Positions 45,194-54,751 of a DNA stretch of 64,000 nucleotides are shown one piece after another. The notes under the pieces are model-generated. The model did no database searches, was not told the DNA's origin, and saw only the letters and a list, made by a program, of their open reading frames with translations. The stretch covers positions 1-64,000 of the forward strand of contig JAJZJR010000001.1 of the NCBI GenBank assembly GCA_021810045.1, written 5' to 3'. How positions within the stretch are numbered: position 1 is the first letter of the stretch; every line of letters begins with the position of its first letter. The stretch comes from Thermoplasmata archaeon. GTDB lineage: Archaea; Thermoplasmatota; Thermoplasmata; Thermoplasmatales; Thermoplasmataceae. The translations under genes and the position numbers were made by a program.

Positions 45194-46484
45194 AATCCTT
45201 CTTGTTGGTGGTGGTGGAAGAGAAGATGCCGTTGCAAGAAAAATTGTTGAAAGCGGTGGTGAGCTTTATGCTGCACTTAAGAATGAAAACCCTTCAGTTC
45301 TTGAACTGAGCAGGGAACATCTAATTGTCAATGAACTTGATTATTCAAAGATCACGGAATTCGCAGTTAAAAATAATATCGAACTCGCATTCATCGGGCC
45401 GGATCCTGTGCTTGACACACCTCTACACGAAGAACTAACCAGGAATAACATATTGGTGGCATCACCCTCAAGATCAGCTGCAAAACTGGAGACTTCCAAA
45501 TCATATATGAGAGATCTCCTAACAAAACACAATATTCCTGGTAACATTTTTTCAAGACTTTTTACAAACCAATCTGATCTTGAAGCATTCCTTACGTCCG
45601 AGAACAGGGAATTTGCGGTCAAGCCGGTTGGCCTTACAGGAGGAAAAGGGGTCAGGGTCATGGGACTGCATCTGCGGAATTCAACCGAGGCTTTGGCTTA
45701 TGCTAAGGAAATACTATCAAAGGATGGGCAGGTTATGCTTGAAGAAAGAATAACAGGTGAAGAATTCTCCCTGCAGGTTTTCACAGATGGGAATAAGGTG
45801 GCCCCAACACCACTTGCACAGGACTTCAAGCGTGCTTATGAACACGACGAGGGCCCGAACACCGGAGGAATGGGTTCAATAACCGACAGCGATGGTTTAC
45901 TCCCGTTCATTCCTGCAAAGAGCTATGATTTTGCACTTTCAGTCATGCAGAAGATAGCATCATCAATGAAGGACGATGGGAATCCGTTCAAAGGCATCAT
46001 GTATGGACAGTTCATGGAAACAGCAGATGGGCCAAAGGTAGTTGAGGTCAATGCAAGATTTGCTGATCCTGAAAGCCTTAACATATTGAGTCTTTTCAGA
46101 GGGGATTTTGTGGAACTTCTGTATTCTATAGCAGAAGGGAAACTGAGAACAGACTTTTCTTTCAGACAATCAGCCAGCGTGCTGAAATACGTTGTTCCAA
46201 AGGGATATGGCACAAAGCCTCTTCCTGGAACGATCAGTATTGATCTTGATTCAATGTCTGAAGACGTGTTACTCTATTACGCTGCTGTTTCCGGGACTAA
46301 GGAGAAAGTCCAAATGTCCACTTCAAGGTCACTTGCAGTTGTTGGCATGGCTCCTACCATAGAGGAAGCTTCAGCTAAAGTCGAGGAAAACCTCAAAAAC
46401 ATTCGTGGGGAATATTACCTTAGGCATGATATAGGCTCAAGGGAAATGATGGCAGAAAAAATGAGGAACTTCAGGAAATCCTGA
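45186..46484 (+). CDS. purD: Phosphoribosylamine--glycine ligase
   Basis: 432-residue ATP-grasp enzyme of purine synthesis. KILLVGGGGREDAVARKI is the N-domain, FAVKPVGLTGGKGV the ATP-grasp loop, HDEGPNTGGMGS and VEVNARFADPE the substrate/metal sites. Start is TTG 45186, overlapping the end of scpB; this gives the standard N-terminus. 3' end overlaps the convergent SelB-like gene by 14 bp. Confidence 0.94.
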   Translation: MSKILLVGGGGREDAVARKIVESGGELYAALKNENPSVLELSREHLIVNELDYSKITEFAVKNNIELAFIGPDPVLDTPLHEELTRNNILVASPSRSAAKLETSKSYMRDLLTKHNIPGNIFSRLFTNQSDLEAFLTSENREFAVKPVGLTGGKGVRVMGLHLRNSTEALAYAKEILSKDGQVMLEERITGEEFSLQVFTDGNKVAPTPLAQDFKRAYEHDEGPNTGGMGSITDSDGLLPFIPAKSYDFALSVMQKIASSMKDDGNPFKGIMYGQFMETADGPKVVEVNARFADPESLNILSLFRGDFVELLYSIAEGKLRTDFSFRQSASVLKYVVPKGYGTKPLPGTISIDLDSMSEDVLLYYAAVSGTKEKVQMSTSRSLAVVGMAPTIEEASAKVEENLKNIRGEYYLRHDIGSREMMAEKMRNFRKS

Positions 46485-47376
46485 TTTTTCCCTGAATTCT
46501 TGGAGTCTTGTTTGGAGTTGCAACCACAAGTTCATTTTTCATTTTAACAACGGGTTTTTCAAGAGTGAATTTATCTCTGTCCGCAACCCCTCTCTGGTAT
46601 CTCATCTGATCCGCAACAAAGATCTCGAAGCTTGCGTCATTCAGACCTTTCACGGCAGGGTGAAATTCAAATTTGCCCTGGAATTCTGTCAGGTATTCGA
46701 AGGGACCTTCTGACATGAACATTCCCCTTTCGATCTCGTCTGCATCAATATTCTTCAAGGCAAGGCCAACCCTTGTGCCGCTTTCAACGGATTCCTGATC
46801 CTCATCTTGGACCTGAATTGATTTGATCTGTGCTTCCTTGTCTGCATATGAGCACATAAGTTTCTGGTGTTTTTCCACTTTGCCCCCCAGGACAAAACCA
46901 AGTGCAACAGTACCCACACTTTTCACCTTGAAGAAGTGATCTATCACTATGGTTGGTTTTGAGAATCTTGGGACATGTTTCTCCTTGGAAAGGATATCCA
47001 TGAATTCCATGTGATTTCCAGAATAAAACCTGAAATCCTTGAGGGATGTCTTGGAAATAACAGGTTTGAGCTGATCAATCTTGCTTTCATCATCTACAAG
47101 GAAATATCCTCTTTTCAGTCCCATTAAGTCAAGTGCAATAATGACTTCACCCAGTTCCCGTGTGAGGTTATTTCCATTAACGATAGCTACATCTGCTGGG
47201 TAAATGCAGTCAGTAAGTGCCGGAATCTTTTCAGGGAAACGTGTGGGTGACAGGAACGAGAATATGTTTTCCCCGTCCTTCCTGTTGTAAAGTGTAATGT
47301 CACTTTCCGTAGCCTTTTTAGACACGGTCTTGAGAAAATCGTTAACATCGTATGTGAATATATTGAGACTATTCAT
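46471..47376 (-). CDS. EF-Tu/SelB-like protein with degenerate GTPase domain
   Basis: 301 residues. The C-terminal half has the elongation-factor domain 2 pattern (FKVKSVGTVALGFVLGGKVEKHQKL, IKSIQVQDEDQESVESGTRVGLALKNID), as in EF-Tu/SelB. The N-terminal half retains a GTPase-like outline (ADVAIVNGNNLTRELGEVIIALDLMG) but has no Walker A GxxxxGK, no DxxG and no NKxD. Such SelB-like paralogues are known in archaea that lack selenocysteine; function unclear. Starts inside the hemH 3' end (8-bp overlap), so it is in the haem operon. Confidence 0.78.
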   Translation of the reverse strand: MNSLNIFTYDVNDFLKTVSKKATESDITLYNRKDGENIFSFLSPTRFPEKIPALTDCIYPADVAIVNGNNLTRELGEVIIALDLMGLKRGYFLVDDESKIDQLKPVISKTSLKDFRFYSGNHMEFMDILSKEKHVPRFSKPTIVIDHFFKVKSVGTVALGFVLGGKVEKHQKLMCSYADKEAQIKSIQVQDEDQESVESGTRVGLALKNIDADEIERGMFMSEGPFEYLTEFQGKFEFHPAVKGLNDASFEIFVADQMRYQRGVADRDKFTLEKPVVKMKNELVVATPNKTPRIQGKIRIS

Positions 47377-48265
47377 GTTCCAATCCTGCCTCCTTGAGTA
47401 TATGATGTTTCAATAAAGAAACCATGGGCCCTGAATCATTTGGAAGTTCTGATCTTACATAAATTAGGCCATTATCCCTGACCTTGCTTCCAAACTCATA
47501 ATCAAGATCGTAAAGAATTTCGAGATGCTCGTAAATAAACCCTATTGGAACTGACAGAACATCCCTGTATCCCTTTTCCTTTATCTTTTCAAGGATATCG
47601 TATACAGATGGTTCCAGCCATGTATTACCATATTTGCCCCTGCTCTGATATCCCACGAAATATTCCTTAATTCCCAATTTTGAGGCAATGAGACTGGAAG
47701 CTTTCCTGAAGTCACCGTCATATTCACTCTCCTGGCCCCTGAAAAGAGGCAGGCTGTGTGCATCAAACAACACGGCAGTTTCCTCATCAATAGGATACTG
47801 TTTCATCAATCCGGACCATAATTCTGATAATAAATGGATATCAAATCCGTTAACAAATCTTATTTCTGCACTGAATGCCATTTCCTTCATTGCATCCATT
47901 GTTGGTTTTAGGTAGGAATTGTTGACATTTGTTGACTGGAAGGGAAACAGCGGGATTGCAATGATTTCTTCTGATCCGGATTCTTTTGATCGTTCCAGAG
48001 CATCCCTCAGGGAAGGGGTCCAGTGTTTGTTCCCGAGTATGACGTCAAACTTACCGTATTGAGAAAGTTCTTTCCTGAGTTTTTCCAATAATCTGTCTAT
48101 AATTGCGTTGGATGGTGAGACTCCATTCGCCATTGCATATTTTTCCGTATTTTCCTTGAGAGCATATTCTGGAACAGGCTTGCCTTCGTATATGCCTTCC
48201 AAATATGGTAAGACATCTTCCATTTTTGAGGGGCTCCCATAAGCCATGAGAATAACAGTGATCAT
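47369..48265 (-). CDS. hemH: Ferrochelatase
   Basis: 298 residues, inserts Fe(II) into porphyrin. ITVILMAYGSPSK opens the fold; LFDAHSLPL carries the conserved catalytic His, and FIYEHLEILYDLDYE the acidic metal path (usual form SDHxETLxExD). Together with hemE, overlapping by 4 bp, it forms a haem operon. Ferrochelatase is uncommon in archaea, most of which use the sirohaem route, but it is known in Thermoplasmatales. Protoporphyrin or coproporphyrin as substrate is not resolved. Confidence 0.9.
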   Translation of the reverse strand: MITVILMAYGSPSKMEDVLPYLEGIYEGKPVPEYALKENTEKYAMANGVSPSNAIIDRLLEKLRKELSQYGKFDVILGNKHWTPSLRDALERSKESGSEEIIAIPLFPFQSTNVNNSYLKPTMDAMKEMAFSAEIRFVNGFDIHLLSELWSGLMKQYPIDEETAVLFDAHSLPLFRGQESEYDGDFRKASSLIASKLGIKEYFVGYQSRGKYGNTWLEPSVYDILEKIKEKGYRDVLSVPIGFIYEHLEILYDLDYEFGSKVRDNGLIYVRSELPNDSGPMVSLLKHHILKEAGLEHE

Positions 48266-49284
48266 TTGTCTCTCCTGAATTGATGCACAGTTCTTACAAT
48301 TTCCCTTAATGCTTCTGGATCTGTGTCAGGCAATACCCCGTGTCCCAGATTGAAAATGTAATTGTCCTTTTCTTTCATCTTCTCCACAAGTTTCCTGGAT
48401 TGGATGACTGCGGAATCTGGTGAACGGGAAACCATAAGAGGATCAATGTTTCCCTGCAAGCCCATTTCAGTTTCAATGGTAGATGCGACGCGGGGCAAAT
48501 CAACCCTCCAATCCATACTTATGAAATCGAAGCCTGTTTTCGTCAGCTCATCGAGAATTCCACCTGTCTGTGTGCTGAAATATATTGTGCTGGTCATGGC
48601 AGAAAGCTCTTCTGCGATCTGGGAAAGATAATTATCCCTGTACCAGGAAAACATTGATGGTGACAAATATCCGGCCCAGCTGTCAAAAATCTGTATTGCG
48701 TTGGCACCAGCCTTTACCTGGGCTTTAGCATTTTCTATGACCATTTCCCTTAACATTGCAAGAATGTTTTTGATTGCCGGAGCTTCCTTATACAGGAGTG
48801 TCCTGGTTGCAGACAGGTCCTTGTCGGGTCTCCCGAGAGTCAGGTAAGATGCAATTGTGAGAGGACCTCCTGAAAAACCGATGATTGGTGTATCAGGATA
48901 CTTCTCCCTGAATTTTGATATTGCCGAATATGTGCCATAATGCATTTCGGAAGTTGAAAAATCCGTGATCCCTATAAGATCCGGGTTTGTGCTCAAAGGA
49001 TTGGATATAACTGGTCCAACGTTTTCCCTGAACTCTACATTGAAACCCATGGCCTCCAGGGGAATAGTGATATCCGAGAATATGATGGCAGCATCCACCC
49101 CAAGCAGATCTATAGGTTCCGAGGTTACCTGTACAGTCAGATCAGGATCGCGGCAAATCTCTTTTATGCTGTACTCCAGCCTCAACTTCCTATAACCTGA
49201 CAGATAACGGCCTGCCTGCCTCATGAACCACAATGGTGTGGTTTCATGCGGATGGCCCTTTATTGCAGCGAGGAAGCTGTTCAT
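48262..49284 (-). CDS. hemE: Uroporphyrinogen decarboxylase
   Basis: 340 residues converting uroporphyrinogen III to coproporphyrinogen III. The signature TPLWFMRQAGRYLSGYR binds substrate carboxylates; IIFSDITIPLEAMG and GFSGGPLTIASYL are also diagnostic. First gene of hemE-hemH-SelB-like, each overlapping the next. Confidence 0.95.
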   Translation of the reverse strand: MNSFLAAIKGHPHETTPLWFMRQAGRYLSGYRKLRLEYSIKEICRDPDLTVQVTSEPIDLLGVDAAIIFSDITIPLEAMGFNVEFRENVGPVISNPLSTNPDLIGITDFSTSEMHYGTYSAISKFREKYPDTPIIGFSGGPLTIASYLTLGRPDKDLSATRTLLYKEAPAIKNILAMLREMVIENAKAQVKAGANAIQIFDSWAGYLSPSMFSWYRDNYLSQIAEELSAMTSTIYFSTQTGGILDELTKTGFDFISMDWRVDLPRVASTIETEMGLQGNIDPLMVSRSPDSAVIQSRKLVEKMKEKDNYIFNLGHGVLPDTDPEALREIVRTVHQFRRDK

Positions 49285-49331
49285 TCTTGCCCATGAAAGG
49301 ATGAATTATGAATCTTTCCTGTTTTGCTGAA

Positions 49332-49832
49332 TCAGGCAATCTCTATCTTTACTGCCCAGTCTGTCTTGTTCTGTACAACATCAACGTTTAGATTCAACTC
49401 TTTCAGCTCTGAAACCATCTCATCAGCATCGGATTCCCTGTTGAAATGTATGTATAGGCCATCAAAACCGATTTCCGGTACTACTGGAATTTTAGGGAAA
49501 ACCGGCCCCATTCTGGCTACCACTTCCCTGAACTTTCCAATATCTGCATGAAAACTTCCGTTCTCTATCTTTTTCTGAGCCAGATCTATGAGTGCTGAAG
49601 ACATTCCTTTCTGAAGCCTGTTTTTTATCTGTCTCTCACTTGGGATGAAAAGGGAATATAACCCGATGCCAGCACCGATTACAAATGCGATAATGCTGCT
49701 TGGAATACTTTTGAAAAACAGGGCAATTATTCCAAGGATGATGAATGCGATTCCCACGATGAAGAAAGTTCGGTTCAACTTCCAACCAATACTATATTGT
49801 TTATAACCGTTTTTGGAAGAGTGGGAACCCAC
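49332..49832 (-). CDS. Hypothetical two-helix membrane protein
   Basis: 166 residues. Two adjacent hydrophobic helices (about 22-40 and 45-63) form a hairpin, followed by a soluble domain (RQIKNRLQKGMSSALIDLAQKK...DGLYIHFNRESDADEMVSELKELNLNVDVV) of ferredoxin-like appearance. No family recognised. Starts 7 bp from the asnS stop, so likely in that operon. Confidence 0.65.
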   Translation of the reverse strand: MGSHSSKNGYKQYSIGWKLNRTFFIVGIAFIILGIIALFFKSIPSSIIAFVIGAGIGLYSLFIPSERQIKNRLQKGMSSALIDLAQKKIENGSFHADIGKFREVVARMGPVFPKIPVVPEIGFDGLYIHFNRESDADEMVSELKELNLNVDVVQNKTDWAVKIEIA

Positions 49833-49838
49833 ACCCCA

Positions 49839-51143
49839 TCATGGACGTGTTCTTCTTATTGTTCTCGGATATGGTATGGCTTCCTTTATGTTGGAAAGCT
49901 TCATGATCCACATGCAAAGCCTGTCAAGTCCAAGCCCGAAACCACTGTGCGGAATGCTTCCGTATTTTCTCAAATCAAGGTACCAGTAGTAATCTTCCTT
50001 TGGTAGGTTATATTCCTCCATCCTCTCTTCCAGCTGCTTGAGGTCCCAGATCCTTTCTCCTCCACCGACAATTTCTCCGTAACCTTCCGGTGCCAGAAGA
50101 TCATGACAGAGAATTTCCGATGGATTCTCGGGATCGGGAAGATGATAGAATGTTTTCAGTTCGGTGGGAAAATGTGTAACAAAGACTGGTTTGTCAAAGT
50201 GCACTGTAATTGCACGTTCCTCGTCTGCACCGAGATCATCTCCGTACTTCAGGTCAAGGCCCCAGTCCTTTTTTGCCATTTCCATTAGCTTTGAGTATCT
50301 TATTCTCGGGAAAGGTGCTTTTATTTTTTTGAGCAATTCGATGTCTCTTCCAAGGATCTTAAGCTCCTCCTCATTATTCTTCACAACTTCGGCGACGATG
50401 TACTCAATCATCTTTTCTTCGATGTCCATCATTTCCTCATTGTGTATCCAGGCAACCTCTGCCTCTGCATGCCAGTATTCGGTCAGGTGCCTGAATGTCC
50501 TTGATTTCTCTGCCCTGAAACTTGGGGAGATTGTGTATACCTTTTCAAGACTGTATATAAAGGTCTCAAGATAGAACTGAGAACTTTGTGAAAGTGAAAC
50601 CTCTTCTCCGAAAAAGGGGACCTTGAACAGTGTTGAACCCCCCTCCGTTGCTGTTGAAACCATTATGGGTGGTTGAACCTGATAATAGCCATTCGTATTG
50701 TAAAATTCAGCAAACGCGTTGAATATTGTGGATCTGATTTTCATTACAGCAGTGAATTCCCTGCTTCTAAGCCACAGATGCCTGTTGTCAAGCATGAATT
50801 CCTCGCCAAGATCTTTTGATACCGGGTAATTCTCATTTCTCTGATAGATCCTGTAATCCTTAATCTCAATTTCATATCCAGTGGGTGCCCTCTCATCCTT
50901 ATGGATAATTCCAGACACTTCAAGGCTGCTTTCTATTGTGAGTGAAGAGAGTTCCTTGTGTTGTTCCTCGCTCATGGATCTGGTGCTGGAAAGCATTTGA
51001 ATGATGCCCGTGGAGTCCCTGAGAACAATAAAGGTAAGTTTACCGCTGCTCCTAATCCTGTAAACCCAGCCATGGACAGATACTTCTTTTCCATCCATAG
51101 AATCAATGCTGATTTCTTTGATCTGGCTCATTTTATGATTCAT
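49839..51143 (-). CDS. asnS: Asparaginyl-tRNA synthetase
   Basis: 434 residues, class IIb. OB-fold anticodon domain ([24 protein letters not shown]), motif 2 [21 protein letters not shown], and motif 3 [16 protein letters not shown] followed by [12 protein letters not shown]. The IKEAIPYPR end and absence of the AspRS-type insert favour AsnRS over AspRS. A start at MSQIKEIS, four codons in, is equally possible. Confidence 0.9.
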   Translation of the reverse strand: MNHKMSQIKEISIDSMDGKEVSVHGWVYRIRSSGKLTFIVLRDSTGIIQMLSSTRSMSEEQHKELSSLTIESSLEVSGIIHKDERAPTGYEIEIKDYRIYQRNENYPVSKDLGEEFMLDNRHLWLRSREFTAVMKIRSTIFNAFAEFYNTNGYYQVQPPIMVSTATEGGSTLFKVPFFGEEVSLSQSSQFYLETFIYSLEKVYTISPSFRAEKSRTFRHLTEYWHAEAEVAWIHNEEMMDIEEKMIEYIVAEVVKNNEEELKILGRDIELLKKIKAPFPRIRYSKLMEMAKKDWGLDLKYGDDLGADEERAITVHFDKPVFVTHFPTELKTFYHLPDPENPSEILCHDLLAPEGYGEIVGGGERIWDLKQLEERMEEYNLPKEDYYWYLDLRKYGSIPHSGFGLGLDRLCMWIMKLSNIKEAIPYPRTIRRTRP

Positions 51144-51179
51144 AGCACCTGATTATAATAAATTTACATGAGATGTTAA

Positions 51180-51722
51180 CTATTCCAGAATTGGGTCCAA
51201 GGTCTCAAGACTAAATTTCAATGGATATGCGAAATTCTGTGGCAATAGTCTCATTATTGCATCTCCCTGTGTTAAGTTCAACTGACTGTAGGACCTTTCA
51301 TAGACTCTTTTACCTACATCCCATTGATCCATCTGGACCTTTACCTGGGAGACTATAATGCCAATTATATCATGAATGAGTTTCTTCTTTGCTCCCGTAT
51401 TTCTTTTCCACAATTCCTCCAGTAAATTGTGCGATTCCCAGTACCTTTCCTCTTTTATCATTGCAGTCGCTTTTGAAAGTATTTCCCCCGTTCTGAGATG
51501 TGAAAAATCGTCTTCAACCCTGTTTATGTTCGTTGTTCCTAGAATAACAGAGAGTTCGGTAATTCCTGACTCATCTTGGAATCTGAAATCCAGTTCATAC
51601 CCTTCACTGTGTTTCCTTACAATCGGGTTAATAATGCCAAAAAATCTTGCCTTCTGTATCTTCTCGTCATCAAGGAATTTCGGGAAGCATATATATCGAG
51701 TCAGGGATGGATCACAATTCAT
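51180..51722 (-). CDS. DUF309-domain protein
   Basis: 180 residues. The central ERYWESHNLLEELWKRNTGAKKKLIHDIIGIIVSQV is the DUF309 signature (fWEaHExLEelW). The N-terminal 80 residues are a separate beta-rich region. Function unknown. One base separates it from the end of the pyruvate-oxidase gene. Confidence 0.8.
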   Translation of the reverse strand: MNCDPSLTRYICFPKFLDDEKIQKARFFGIINPIVRKHSEGYELDFRFQDESGITELSVILGTTNINRVEDDFSHLRTGEILSKATAMIKEERYWESHNLLEELWKRNTGAKKKLIHDIIGIIVSQVKVQMDQWDVGKRVYERSYSQLNLTQGDAIMRLLPQNFAYPLKFSLETLDPILE

Positions 51723-51723
51723 G

Positions 51724-53382
51724 TTAATCCTTTGACATGAGTTTTTCCCTGAGCATGGAAGTTACATATCCCTTCGCCTGAGAGAACGTGAGTTTCGGAG
51801 GCATTGGTTTCTCATCGGGATCAACAACCACATCAAGAACTCCGGGCCCATCATGTTTCAGGAACCTGATAATGGCATCTTGGAGTTCACCCGGCTTTTC
51901 CACCCTTTCACCGTAAAGGCCTATAGATTCCGCAAGCTTTCCAAAATGAGGGTTCAACAGATCTACGCCCCATTCCGGGTAACCCATTACTTCCTGCTCA
52001 AATTTGATCATTCCCAGTTTTGAATTGTTGAATACTATGACCTTAATTGGCCGGTTATACTTTTTCGCAGTGATAAGTTCCATCATGGTCATGGCAAAAC
52101 TACCATCTCCGACAAGGGCAACTATGGGCTTATCTGATGCAAATGAGGCCCCGACGGCCGCCGGTATTCCAACACCCATGCTGCCAAGCCAAGGAGAAAA
52201 CAGGAAGGTTCTGTTCCCATGTGTTCGAATGTTTCTCATTCCCCAAACTGTGACATTGCCTGTATCCACCACAACAACAGCATCATCGGGCATATGATCG
52301 GAAATCAGCCTGGCAACTCTTTGTGGACGAATTTTGTCGATACCCTGAGCTTCTTCCTGTTCAAGGGTTTCTATCCATTTTTTCTTCTCAGCCTGGAACT
52401 CTTTATAGTATTTGTATGATTTTTCCCGGGTGTTCAACGAGGAAAGGAATGACTTTATAGAACAGACATAAGGAAGTGTTGCAGGAAATCTTTTGCCGAT
52501 GTTTGATGGATTTATGTCAACCTGAATGGTCTTGGTTCCCTTCTTTATGAAATTGTAATACGGGAAGGATGTCCCAAGAAAAATAATAAGATCTGAACCG
52601 TCCATGGCAGAAATTGATGGTTTGGAACCCAATAGGCCAATCCCTCCCAGAACCCTGTCATCAAAATCACTGAGGAGACCTTTTCCATTGAGTGCATAAA
52701 TAACGGGAGCACCAATTTTTTCTGATAGTGCCATTACTTCCTCTTCGCAGCCCTTGATACCTCTTCCCGCCATTATGACCGGTTTTTCACTGGAATTTAT
52801 TGCCCTTTCCGCAGCAGATGGATCAATTTTGTAATCGACCTGAAAATCCGATTCCAGTTTTATTTCAAAATTTGTTTTTGATGGCATCCTTAATATATCC
52901 ACGGGAAGTGTCAGGTGAGAAACACCTTTCTTCACTTTTGCCTCCTTGCAGGCTCTCCATGTGATATAATCAGCGGAGTCGGGATGAAGGATCTGCTTGC
53001 TGTAAACTGAAACATCCTCGAAAAGCCTGTTCAGGTTTACCTCCTGGAAATAATCCCTTCCCAGCAGATCTGTTTCAACCTGGCCTGTCAATGCTATGAC
53101 AGAACAGCCGTCCATCTTAGCTTCATATAACCCATTGAGAAGATGTATGGAGCCTGGGCCAGAAGTGCCCATGCAGGCGGTTAGTTCCCCGGTGATCCTG
53201 GATTCATAGGCAGCTTCCAGGGCACCTCCTTCTTCATGCCTGACTTGCACATATTGAATTTGAGTGTTTTTTCTTATGGCATCCACCAGTGGATCAATGG
53301 AGTCACCGGGAACACCGTAGATTCGCTTTACTCCTGCAGTCACCAGCGTTTCAATAATCTGTTCTGCTACTGTCTGTGCCAT
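51724..53382 (-). CDS. poxB: TPP-dependent pyruvate oxidase/dehydrogenase (PoxB-like)
   Basis: 552 residues in the standard three-domain TPP-enzyme layout. RHEEGGALEAAYESRITGELTACMGTSGPGSIHLLNGLYEA has the cofactor-activating Glu and the PoxB-type GTSGPGSIHLLNGLYDAK motif; the TPP site is ALVGDGSFAMTMMELITAKKYNRPIKVIVFNN. The overall pattern fits pyruvate:quinone oxidoreductase, giving acetate and CO2, rather than acetolactate synthase. It lacks a clear C-terminal lipid-binding helix as in E. coli PoxB, so the electron acceptor is open. Confidence 0.87.
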   Translation of the reverse strand: MAQTVAEQIIETLVTAGVKRIYGVPGDSIDPLVDAIRKNTQIQYVQVRHEEGGALEAAYESRITGELTACMGTSGPGSIHLLNGLYEAKMDGCSVIALTGQVETDLLGRDYFQEVNLNRLFEDVSVYSKQILHPDSADYITWRACKEAKVKKGVSHLTLPVDILRMPSKTNFEIKLESDFQVDYKIDPSAAERAINSSEKPVIMAGRGIKGCEEEVMALSEKIGAPVIYALNGKGLLSDFDDRVLGGIGLLGSKPSISAMDGSDLIIFLGTSFPYYNFIKKGTKTIQVDINPSNIGKRFPATLPYVCSIKSFLSSLNTREKSYKYYKEFQAEKKKWIETLEQEEAQGIDKIRPQRVARLISDHMPDDAVVVVDTGNVTVWGMRNIRTHGNRTFLFSPWLGSMGVGIPAAVGASFASDKPIVALVGDGSFAMTMMELITAKKYNRPIKVIVFNNSKLGMIKFEQEVMGYPEWGVDLLNPHFGKLAESIGLYGERVEKPGELQDAIIRFLKHDGPGVLDVVVDPDEKPMPPKLTFSQAKGYVTSMLREKLMSKD

Positions 53383-53488
53383 AAAATCCCTTTAACATGA
53401 GATTATCAGTTAAGACCGTTTCTAAATTGAACCTATTCACATATGAATCTGAAAATTTTAAGTCCTGTGTAGTATAACAGGAATACTT

Positions 53489-53560
53489 GGATAGGTGGCA
53501 GAGCGGTTATGCGTGGGACTGCAGATCCCATCTATTAGGGTTCGAATCCCTACCTATCCT
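53489..53560 (+). tRNA. tRNA-Cys (anticodon GCA)
   Basis: Plus-strand cloverleaf: acceptor GGATAGG/CCTATCC, T arm with loop TTCGAAT, anticodon loop CTGCAGA giving GCA (53521-53523). Discriminator T. The last 14 nt and the 4 nt after them are repeated at 54748, marking an integration site. Confidence 0.95.
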
Positions 53561-53564
53561 CTTT
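53547..53564 (+). repeat. Attachment-site repeat, left (in tRNA-Cys)
   Basis: tccctacctatcctcttt, covering the 3' end of tRNA-Cys plus four bases, is exactly repeated at 54748-54765. Placement in a tRNA 3' end is typical of tyrosine-integrase att sites. Confidence 0.8.
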
Positions 53565-53639
53565 CGTTCGAGTCTGGCATTCAACTGAGGCGTTCCAACC
53601 GGAATCATTTATGATGTTTAATCATATAAAAAAGAGATA

Positions 53640-54140
53640 ATGATGGATACGCGAGTCTTGTTGAAAAAACCAAGTAAGGAAGACGTTGAAAAAATGTTTG
53701 AGATCCTGGAAAACTCGCTGAGTCAGTACCTGAGAGTCAATGATATTGCTTCAGAGAATAATCAGTTAATCGTCAACAGGGACATCGTTGAGGAATAAGT
53801 GCTAAACGACGATTATCTGTGCATTGTTGCTTTGGTTGAATCGCAAATCGCAGGATGGCTTGCAGGCAGTTGAAAAAGTACCATCCTCTCTGAGCACGGG
53901 TGCTCATTTGAAGAATTTTATATCGAAGAGATAGTGGTCGATTCTCGTTACAGAAAGTTAGGCATCGGCAGCTTTCTGTTAAGCAAAATTCGAATGGACA
54001 ATCTGAAAAGTATTGTTGTCGATACCCCATTGATTAACGAACAGGCAATTGCTTTCTATGAGCATATCGGGTTTGTGAAAGTCAATGGTTTAACGGAAGA
54101 GTTTTCCAGGAACTGGACCTGGATGTTGAAGATAGTTTGA
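53640..54140 (+). pseudogene. GNAT acetyltransferase interrupted by two in-frame stops
   Basis: A single frame runs from ATG 53640/53643 to TGA 54138 and reads as a complete GNAT protein: KKPSKEDVEKMFEILENSL, then IAGWLAGS, IEEIVVDSRYRKLGIGSFLLSKI (acetyl-CoA loop) and INEQAIAFYEHIGFVKV. Within it are TAA at 53796-53798 and TGA at 53871-53873, with no frameshift. Two independent nonsense changes are the simple reading. The gene is in an island between tRNA-Cys att repeats, so loss of function after transfer fits. Confidence 0.78.
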
Positions 54141-54165
54141 AAGCACATGAGCACATGTTTGATCT

Positions 54166-54426
54166 CTATAGATCGTCATAAACATTCTTTCTGTTTCCAA
54201 TATCAACTACGAGGATCACAAGGTGTTCTCTTTCTATGCTCATGATTATCCTGTATTTACCGGTTCTCAAACTGTAAAGCGGAACTCCCTTGAGCCGTTT
54301 GACATAGTGAAACGGATTCTTACTGACAGTACCGATTTTCTCCAGAATTCTTTCAGAGTCGACTCTGTCCAATTTTTCCAGGGTATTGACTGACGACTCA
54401 GTCCACTTGACTTCGTAATCAGGCAA
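54166..54426 (-). CDS. RelE/ParE-family toxin
   Basis: 86 residues. The fold is recognisable from YEVKWTESSVNTLEKLDRVDSERILEKI and the basic strand VKRLKGVPLYSLRTGKYRIIMSIE, ending VDIGNRKNVYDDL, where Arg/Lys and Tyr residues cut mRNA in RelE toxins. The start overlaps the antitoxin gene by 8 bp, the usual arrangement. Confidence 0.88.
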   Translation of the reverse strand: MPDYEVKWTESSVNTLEKLDRVDSERILEKIGTVSKNPFHYVKRLKGVPLYSLRTGKYRIIMSIEREHLVILVVDIGNRKNVYDDL

Positions 54427-54649
54427 TCTTTAGCCTCTTTTTGACTTCATCAGTGGTATAAACTCGCCCTTCCTTGATATCTTTCAGGGACATTTCTATT
54501 CTCTGAATAGTTTCTTTAGAAAGAGGTTCTTCATCTTCTGCGAGTTCGGATAGTCTTCTTATCACTGAGTCGTAGGATTCATTCGGGTACAATCGTAAAG
54601 AATTGAGCTTATCCTTGAGGTCCTTTTTGACCTGAATTGTTGTTTCCAT
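54419..54649 (-). CDS. RelB/VapB-like antitoxin
   Basis: 76 residues. N-terminal TTIQVKKDLKDKLNSLRLYPNESYDSVIRRLSEL is a ribbon-helix-helix DNA-binding pattern; the C-terminal EMSLKDIKEGRVYTTDEVKKRL is the toxin-wrapping helix seen in archaeal antitoxins next to RelE. Upstream gene of the pair and likely self-repressing. Confidence 0.85.
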   Translation of the reverse strand: METTIQVKKDLKDKLNSLRLYPNESYDSVIRRLSELAEDEEPLSKETIQRIEMSLKDIKEGRVYTTDEVKKRLKIA

Positions 54650-54726
54650 GATTATGTAATTATTTATATGTAGTTAAAGCTTATTACAGCTCTTTACGAA
54701 TACATATAGTACCTTATTGTTGCTAT

Positions 54727-54751
54727 CCACTTAATTAATTACACAACTCCC
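54727..54751 (+). repeat. Imperfect direct repeat, left of S41 gene
   Basis: ccacttaattaattacacaac plus tccc matches ccacttaattacacaaccc at 56521-56539 apart from an extra atta and one t. It overlaps the right att repeat. Confidence 0.45.
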
